From positions 3,610,001 through 3,674,000 of the forward strand of contig NC_087390.1 of the NCBI RefSeq assembly GCF_963675165.1: a DNA stretch of 64,000 nt, read 5' to 3'. The DNA is from Halichondria panicea. Its lineage: Eukaryota; Porifera; Demospongiae; Suberitida; Halichondriidae. The notes beneath the pieces were generated by a model. That model worked only from the letters and a program-made list of their open reading frames with translations. It did no database searches and had not been told where the DNA came from. The position numbers were made by a program, and so were the translations under genes. This document shows, in pieces, positions 57,229 through 64,000 of this stretch; the first letter of the stretch is position 1, and every line of letters begins with the position of its first letter.

Positions 57229-59517
57229 ATGTCATCAACTGGACGTCTCACCAACATCCTTATCGTGTGCATCTTCATTATTTCAGTGTTTAGTCTTGTC
57301 TATGTCTACTTAATGTCGTATGAGGACTCATCTGTCAGACATGTTCAAGCTAACCAAGAAATTATAAGTACGTTCATATTTTAGCAGGTGGCCTATGATG
57401 ATAATTAATAATGTTACCGACCTCTGGCATACATGTATGTATACACCTTTTGTATTGCCACTCTATAACTTTGGGTTATCGTAAAACCTCTATTTAAGGC
57501 GACCCTCTAAATAAGCGACACTTGGACATTTCGCCCATATAGCACCATTTTTTTGTGTACATTAAAACTCTACTTTTGCAAAATGTAATTATTTAAAAGT
57601 GTCGCTTTAAATCGAGGTTTTACGGTATTGTATTTAGTTATTTAGTGTTTATGCCAGCATAGATTAGGGAGGAGAGGGATTGGAAACGGAAGTTACCTCA
57701 AATTATATCTGCGTTACGCCTGGGTTTAATTGAGGCTATGTGGGTAATTTTCAGGGGAGCAAAACATCGGGTTGAGCAATATTAATTTTAGTCACTTTGT
57801 GGATTAGTTGCTTCTTGCACTGCAGGTAACGGTAGGCAAGGTCCCTTTATTCGCGGGTAAACTATTCGTGGTCAGAGCTCAGCGCCAAAAACCACGCACT
57901 TCCAACTGAAACTTGAGACCATAAAAATTATATGGGACACAGTACACCGTGAGTTGCACATGCAGTACAATTATTAGAAGCACTCTAGGTAGCACTCTAG
58001 GTAGATACAAATCTCATCGTGACAAAAGAACGTTTTTTGTACCTCTTATTAGTCTAGCTATCTTCACAAAAGTCAAAAATGTATTTTCAAATGATGCTCA
58101 CCATTAAGGCCGGGGCATGATAACGGGGGCTCTGAATATCTTGCAGTAACAATCAAAAGCTCTCTGGTGCCATGGTGCAAATTCAATAAAATGTTACGTG
58201 ACGCTACATGTACTAGCTTCCATTTCCAATCCCTCTCCTCTTTAATCTATGATGCTAAATTAACACCACTCATCTATAATCTATAATCATAACCCACGTG
58301 AATATCATAGGAGTCACTCAGACACTGAGTGTAGATTGTGAAAATTATTTGAACGATAGCTCAAGCACATCCTCATCTGTTGATACTATGACTCAAGCTG
58401 TGATGCACAGCAACATTCCTTGGATATTCACTATAACACCAACCTATAAGAGGAGCACTCAAGTTGTAGACATAACTAGCTTGTGTCAAACACTCCAGCT
58501 TGTGCCAAACCTTGTGTGGATCGTCATTGAAGATGGATACCTTAAGAGTGACACTATTTCTGATTTGCTCCGTCGTTGTACTGCTCAGACTGTGCACTTG
58601 ATAGCTAGGAATATCGGTGAATGGACTAGTCCTGCTGGTAGAGGTGTTGCACAGAGGAATGCTGGCCTCATTTGGATTCGAGAAAATTGTCATAGTTTCG
58701 GTAAATGTAATGGATCATTTTACTTCATGGATGATGATAACAAGTATGCTCTGAGTTTGTTTGATGAGGTAGGTATGCAAATTAACTTCAGGAGAATCAT
58801 AAAAAATTTTGTTTAGTAATTGTATGTCACGTATACAACAAAATGTATACCTTTCATTAATATATAGATTCGTAGTGTAAAGTTCATTGGATTGTGGCCT
58901 GTTGCATATGCTGGATTTCTGCACTTCGAAGGGCCAATTTGTATCGACAACCAGATTGTGGAATGGCATGTTTTATTTGCTCCAGAAAGGTGATCATAGT
59001 ATTCTTCATTGCTGATCTATGCTCAGTTCTGTTAATGACATGTTAGGAAGTTCCCCATTGACATGGGTGGCTTTGCTGTCAATGTTCAGCTGTTACTGGA
59101 GTACCGTGAAGCTCTGTTTGGTTACAACCCTCACTCCCGTGTGAAGGCGGAGGGGGGGTGGCAAGAGACAAGATTTCTAGAAAATTTCTCCAGTGGAAGA
59201 GATGACCCCAGAGTGGAATGTAAAGGGTCTCGAAGACAGGTACATGTAAATATCCTAACTGTACCGCTACAGTCATAATTGTATATTTATATTCAAAGTT
59301 ACATGCATTACAATATAACTATTACGAATAATGGTTTGTCATTGTGAAATGAATTTATATGGTAATGTACGTAAAAGCATTCGATATGTTTACTTCTCCA
59401 ATAGATTCTAAATTAACAGCTTTTGGTTCATTTCAGGCTTTTGTGTGGCACATAAAGACAAAGATAGACTTGAAGAATGAAACAAACATTTGGAAACACG
59501 ACCTCATAACAAAGTAG
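57229..59517 (+). CDS. Beta-1,3-glucuronyltransferase (B3GAT family)
   Basis: Five exons (57229-57367, 58311-58768, 58868-58989, 59047-59239, 59437-59517) join in phase to 330 aa, close to B3GAT3 (about 335). It has a short cytosolic tail and type II anchor (ILIVCIFIISVFSLVYVYLM). The catalytic domain is intact: WIFTITPTYKR, WIVIEDGY, GVAQRNAGL, YFMDDDNKYALSLFDE with the DDD metal site, PIDMGGFAVN, GGWQETRFLE with the catalytic Glu, and VWHIKT. The family transfers glucuronate from UDP-GlcA to galactose, for example in the proteoglycan linker tetrasaccharide, in the Golgi. I cannot separate B3GAT1, 2 and 3 orthology. It is divergent from the paralogue at 56645-54081. Intron 1 holds the MITEs at 57479 and 57658. 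Confidence 0.88.
57479..57625. mobile_element. TA-flanked MITE, CCGTAAAACCTC family copy
   Basis: The ends TCGTAAAACCTC and GAGGTTTTACGG are flanked by TA. The interior is nearly identical to 30253-30404 (GCGACCCTCTAAATAAGCG, GACATTTCGCCCATA). The close match of two copies 27 kb apart suggests recent activity. Confidence 0.78.
57658..58251. mobile_element. CATAGAT-family MITE, diverged copy
   Basis: The termini CATAGATTAGGGAGGAG and TCCTCTTTAATCTATG carry the family word GGATTGGAAACGGAAG / CTTCCATTTCCAATCC. The flanks ATGCCAG and ATGCTAA agree at five of seven positions, a decayed version of the 7-bp duplication of the other copies. It is in B3GAT intron 1. Confidence 0.72.
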
Positions 59518-61744
59518 TCTATGCATACGTAGAACTATGGCCCAGTCTTCCTGAGGTAATCATGCACCTGATGCATAAAATTGCACAGTACCGAAACTTC
59601 AACTTGTATAGTATTATATACCATAATTAAAGATATATTTATATGCAAGAATTGTATTACAATAACATCTAGTACCCATCCCTAGTGGCCAGTATCCTCC
59701 TGGTTTTTCTACTGGACTTAAAAATAATGTGAAAACATTGTTAATTAATTATTTATGACTTCAGGGCTCTATTGTAATTTATATACAGATACGAGAACCA
59801 ATAATTATGCTTAAACCACCTATAATCTTAGTTATGGCCAGATTAACGAGAATCCACTGCAGAACTATTGGGTGTGGTTAGGAACCAGAAACAATTACAG
59901 ACAGATACATTTTGCTATATAGCATTCGTTCTGTTGCCACGCCTCTAACTGCAGAATGCTCTGATCATAAAGCCATAATTGGAGCTGGAAATCCAAAACG
60001 TACATTATGTAAGGGACTCTGCAATCTGATTGGTGCTGCATGATTTTCTGCAGCAGAATGAATGTTTGATAGGCTTGAAATTTATCCTTGCAGCACTCTT
60101 GTGGCCAGGCCATGCCCATCTTGTATAAGAAAACCTCGCTCTCATATAACGGCCTCTCAGCTCTCAGCTCCTGTCAGAAGGAAGGATGTCTTTTTCAATT
60201 TTGTGATTCCCACTGAGGTGCTATAATTATATTGCAAAGCTAGTGCTCCTATCAAATTTAATACCCTGATTGAAACTGCCATAATTATATAGCTCTTTAG
60301 ATCTAATTTAGAACATAATTACACGAGCTATTTACAGCAACTTTTACAGAGTAAATTAGTATTTTGTAGAAGGACGCATATAATTATGAGGAAGCATGCG
60401 GAAACAAAATGTGCAAAATCCCTGCTTTTGTTTCCAGTTAAGGTTATCTTCCAGGAAACTGCACTCACCAGAAGCTTAATTTTGCATGTGAAATAATTTT
60501 CAACTGCTCTGCCCTCGAAAAACGAGAAGCATCTCACAAAAAGGTTGTGCTATATACGGTATCTGTCAAGTGCTAGCAGTAAGATCCAAGCTGTACACAT
60601 GCACCACTCCTCTATACTTATATGAACCTATGCATTACCGATACAAGTCAAAAAATGTGTGATGTAAAAAGTTGCCGGGGGGAAACACCAAAAAGTGTGG
60701 AAACAAGAAATCTGCGAAGAGCATATCAGCAACTCCAATTCGTTATAACGTCATTCACATGAGGTGATAGTGCACATGCGCAACTGTGTGCCGCAGAATG
60801 TGGGAAATGTGTTCTACCTGTTAGTAAACCTTTGTAAAATTATACCGTAAAACTAGTTTGTTCACTAGTTTTCCCGTATTAATTTTATAGTTTGTCTCCC
60901 CTGAAGCTGTGCTCTATTGCGTTGTCAAAAAGACTAGTCTGAAGCCAGAAGATGCTCTCATCTACTTCTATGATGATTGCAATTGCAACTTTGGCCAGTT
61001 TGGTGCATTCCTCTGCTGCTTCTGAATGTTTCCTCCTTTACATTTAGAACGTCATGTTGAATCTTCAGTAAGTAAACCCGTATAGCAAATTATTTTCGTA
61101 AGGTGGAAATTTTCGTAGATTTGTAATGAAGAGCATCATACGAAAATAAATCTACCGCAATAGATTCATCCTGAGCTGTATGAAAATTAGCCAAAAATTT
61201 GCACCAACGAAAATAACCCGCTATATGGTTATAAATTACTGTGAAAAAAGATTATTGATGATCGACGTCAATGTGGGTTATAATGGGCTTCAACAAGCAT
61301 AATACCGTATAGCAGGTAAGTTTCATCGGTAAACAAAAATGTGCGTACGAACTAGATCTACATACATACAGCTCAGGATAGTGACATTGAACACTAACTG
61401 ATACGAAAAATACGACTGAAAATGTCCACCGTACGAAAATAACCTGCTATAATATATACGGTAGGCTGAATTTGGGGCAGTATATAAAAGTTTATGTGAC
61501 ATCAGTATGTCTCAGTTCACTTAATTCATGGTCATTGTTACGTACTTCTGTTTCCGGATCCTTTTCCGTTTCCAGCTTCCGTTTCCAGCTTCCGTTCATG
61601 TTGTTATGCGCATGCGTACTGCATTTGCAACAGATTGTTTATACATGTAGATCTTACTTACTGTTTATCGCAAACACTATACTCTGGAGGCATTGTTATT
61701 TACACTCGAGACACTGACAAAAGTCACAAATAGTGAAATACAAA
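59518..61744. other. Gene-free interval before the kinase
   Basis: It contains the B3GAT 3' end, diverged TA-flanked foldbacks at about 61075-61231 and 61305-61461, and a GGGGAAACACCAAAAAGTG word near 60680 that recurs near 43163 and 22180. A CTTCCGTTTCCAG unit is repeated at about 61562-61595, and GCGCATGCGTAC (NRF1-like palindrome) lies at 61607-61618, 130 bp before the kinase start. No exon was recognised. Confidence 0.5.
61305..61461. mobile_element. TA-flanked MITE upstream of the kinase
   Basis: It begins CCGTATAGCAGGTAAGTTT and ends AATAACCTGCTATAATATATACGG (approximately) with TA at both borders. Its right end lies about 280 bp upstream of the kinase start codon. Confidence 0.55.
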
Positions 61745-63432
61745 ATGGCAGGATCAGCAAGTGTAAAGGCGATGTACCTAGAGAATCCTGACCTTCAGGT
61801 GCACGATCTGAATGAAATAGTCTCAACTGGTAGGATGCTTGGAAAAGGTGCATTTGGAAAAGTAATGGAACTAGAGATGGCGGGTACAAGATATGCTGGG
61901 AAACAGATTCATGATATTCTCCTCGGAATTGATGTTCTTGGTGTTAAGAGTATAATCAAAAAGTTTTCTGATGAATGCCGCTTGATGGCTGCAGTTAAAC
62001 ATCCAAATGTTGTCCAGTTTAATGGGATTTGCTTTCTCAATGACACCGACCATCCTGTTCTTGTGATGGAGTTAATGGATATGAGTCTGGATCACTTCCT
62101 TGAAGCACGACAAGGTCATATTCCCCTATCTTTGAAATATAGAATCTTACTAGATATCACTCGTGGACTCCTTTTTCTGCACACTCGTGATCCAGTTATC
62201 ATTCACCGAGACCTTACATCTCGAAACGTTCTCTTGAACAAAGCATCACTCCAGGCAAAGATAGCAGATTTGGGCAATGCGCTTATGACCGACTCCAAAC
62301 AGTTGATGAATACTCTGAGCAAAATGCCTGGAACTGCCTTGTACATGCCACCAGAAGCCTCGGGTACTAAGCCTATGTACGATTCATCTCTCGATATTTT
62401 CTCATTTGGGCACCTGTCTCTATATGTAGCCACTGAAGTTTTTCCAGATGACCTCCTTCCAGCCACTTACACTGATACGTTTACTGAGAAAGTTGAAGGC
62501 AACAGTGAAGTAAAACGCCGTGAAGAGTACCTTAACATACTTTATAATCGAAAAGATCTTGCCGGAGAAGACCATCCTTTTTGCAAAATGGTCACAGGCT
62601 GCCTTCACAACCTTCCTAACAAAAGGTATGCATGCCAGGGTTCTATCTAGGATTAATGGTTGGGGGGGAAGATGAAGTACAAGTATAGGGAGGTCCGGGG
62701 GGTCCTCCCTGGGAATCCTTTCTTCTAGCTTCTCAGAATGCAATTTGAATGCTTTGAAAGTGTTTTAAATTTAAGACTATATAGGGAAGGGTGAAGCTAT
62801 TTAGGGGAGAATCTTTCCCCTGGATAGAACCCTGCGTGTTATAGAAGTGCATGGTGTAATTATGTATATTATATATACCGTATAGCGCGAAATTTTCGAG
62901 GGGCTTAATTTTCGCGGATTTCGTGGGTTAGAATCCTACACGAAAATTAAGTCCACGAAAATTGAATTACCTGCTATAACATGCATAGATTTAAAGGCGT
63001 GGCTTCCGGTAAGCAGTCATTCCGCGAACATTGTGCAACGAAATAGCTTTTAGAGGCTAATCCACGAAATATAAGTGCCTCGAAAATTTCGCGCTATACG
63101 GTATACAGTGCAAAGCTATAATTATTATCAGGAGTGCATGAACTCTTGTTATTATCTATTACTTTCAATTAATGTACAATATTAAGCCATATCTGTGACC
63201 TGCACTATCATTTCTATACAGACCTACTGCCAAAGAAATTTTGTGTATCTTGGAAGATGAAGCTGGTTCTCTAGAAGATCCTTATTCATCACTGGATGGT
63301 GCTTGCAAGCTTGATCTCATCGAGCTAGCCCAGGGTGCGGGTGAGCTATCAAGGCATTTACCTGGCAATTCTCTTGCTCAATCAAGCTCACAGTACACCA
63401 TGGAATTCTCTGGGCGTGCACATGCTTTGCGG
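61745..63432 (+). CDS. Tyrosine-kinase-like protein (incomplete at 3' end)
   Basis: Two exons are seen (61745-62625 and 63222-63432, in phase, 364 codons); the second ends at a GGTAAGT donor, so the gene continues past 64000. The kinase domain starts near residue 28: glycine loop GKGAFGKV (33-40), lysine in YAGKQI (K53), a possible helix-C Glu in FSDECRLM (E77), catalytic HRDLTSRN (D156), and a DFG site that reads DLG (175-177). PGTALYMPPEA is the activation/P+1 segment. HRDLTSRN and MPPEA resemble tyrosine-kinase-like and tyrosine kinases. No signal peptide or membrane segment is present, so it appears cytosolic. The exact family is not recognised. A GTG-free ATG at 61745 gives MAGSASVKAM. 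Confidence 0.82.
62636..62834. mobile_element. CAGGGTTCTATC-ended MITE next to a kinase splice donor
   Basis: The ends CAGGGTTCTATCTAGG and CCTGGATAGAACCCTG are inverted repeats of hAT type. It starts only 10 bp after the donor of kinase exon 1 (62625|GT). No clear 8-bp duplication is seen. Confidence 0.65.
62878..63101. mobile_element. TA-flanked MITE in the kinase intron
   Basis: The ends CCGTATAGCGCGAAATTTT and AAAATTTCGCGCTATACGG are a near-perfect inverted repeat flanked by TA. The interior repeats TTTCGTG / CACGAAA words. It is a relative of 45102-45318. Confidence 0.82.
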
Positions 63433-63836
63433 GTAAGTTAATTTTAGCAATGATACTATAGTGGAATCTCCATAAAACGGTGGGGAACGTGGTCGTTAAT
63501 GGAGGTTCCATTGCATGATAGTTACCAGTTACTCATACTGCACACTATGCATGCATGGGCTGGCCACATATACTGGTATGCTATTTGAGATTGTCTCTTG
63601 TCATCGCATGCCAGGCTCCTGGGTGCTGCTAATCAATGGAGCCTATAAACACTGCCTCATACAGATAGTCACACATACAAGTATTAGTTATTGCATGAAC
63701 TGGAGTGCTAACATGCCAGATATATGATGATTACGGCTCAGTAGTAATTAGTTGTTCGCGGACATAAGCACCCAAAACTGCCATAATAATTATGCCTCGG
63801 TGCGCATGCGCAAGCGGGGTATACGGTAGCGTGTTT

Positions 63837-63901
<65 letters not shown>

Positions 63902-64000
63902 TGTGTGTGTGTGTAGACTGCTACAGCTGCTCAAGGATCAATGAAGTGCAAGTAAGAGTTTCTATAGGCTTCTAGTCATGTTTTTTTGGATAATAATTCA
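63433..64000. other. Kinase intron or window-end repeat
   Basis: After the kinase donor there is AT-rich sequence, then an interspersed repeat (GCGCATGCGCAAGCGGGGTATACGG region, a long GT run at 63832-63914, and TTTCTATAGGCTTCTAG). Versions of this repeat occur at 22410-22560 and 24165-24330. No exon is confidently seen. Confidence 0.6.
63832..63914. repeat. GT microsatellite inside an interspersed repeat
   Basis: About 80 bp of GT with a single GGGT interruption. It belongs to the repeat that also has ACTGTGTGTGTGTCTG at 24200, so the microsatellite may have expanded within a transposon copy. Confidence 0.92.

Noticed and set aside
63915..63953. Possible third kinase exon (TATAAQGSMKC) between a TAG and a GTAAG
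   Set aside because: The sequence belongs to the dispersed GT-bearing repeat, and the acceptor would lie in a microsatellite.
1..64000. Prokaryotic features: operons, Shine-Dalgarno sites, CRISPR arrays
   Set aside because: The DNA is clearly eukaryotic, with spliced genes; the repeated units are transposon arms or microsatellites, not spaced CRISPR repeats.

Overview
This is animal nuclear DNA: intron-rich genes with GT-AG junctions, dense inverted-repeat transposons, and GT and purine microsatellites. A demosponge is my best guess, not proven. The window joins metazoan genes (centlein, calpain-7, GNPTG, a Notch-ligand-like protein, B3GAT glucuronyltransferases) to large intronless beta-helix polytopic proteins and a divergent tyrosine-kinase-like gene. 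Introns are full of short TACATGTA and ATAATTAT palindromes. Orthologue names rest on alignment from memory. Exon models were built by hand, and every one kept its reading phase across all junctions.

Layout. 1-3503 is a transposon cluster. 3504-12339 (+) is centlein (CNTLN), 25 exons. 13082-16816 (-) and 17931-22031 (-) are two single-exon paralogues: signal peptide, beta-helix-like ectodomain, Cys-rich neck, about nine membrane segments. 22032-31297 has no recognisable gene; it holds nested inverted-repeat elements with clear target-site duplications. 46523-31298 (-) is calpain-7 (CAPN7), 22 exons, 837 aa. The intron between its exons 18 and 19 contains a whole gene on the opposite strand, 34214-37571 (+), encoding a Notch-ligand-like membrane protein. 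50882-47058 (-) is GNPTG (11 exons, 295 aa), head to head across 224 bp with CWF19L2 at 51107-54001 (+). 56645-54081 (-) and 57229-59517 (+) are a divergent pair of beta-1,3-glucuronyltransferase paralogues; the minus copy has changed several active-site positions. 61745-63432 (+, incomplete) is a tyrosine-kinase-like gene.

The genes do not form a pathway. Their products act at the centrosome (centlein), the ESCRT/MIT system (calpain-7), lysosomal enzyme tagging (GNPTG), the spliceosome (CWF19L2), glycosaminoglycan linker synthesis (B3GAT) and cell-surface signalling (beta-helix receptors, Notch-ligand-like protein, kinase). The most informative features are structural: the nested gene, tandemly duplicated cytoplasmic-tail exons, a transposon inserted exactly on a splice donor, a start codon inside a transposon terminal repeat, and many inverted-repeat elements with 7-bp target duplications.
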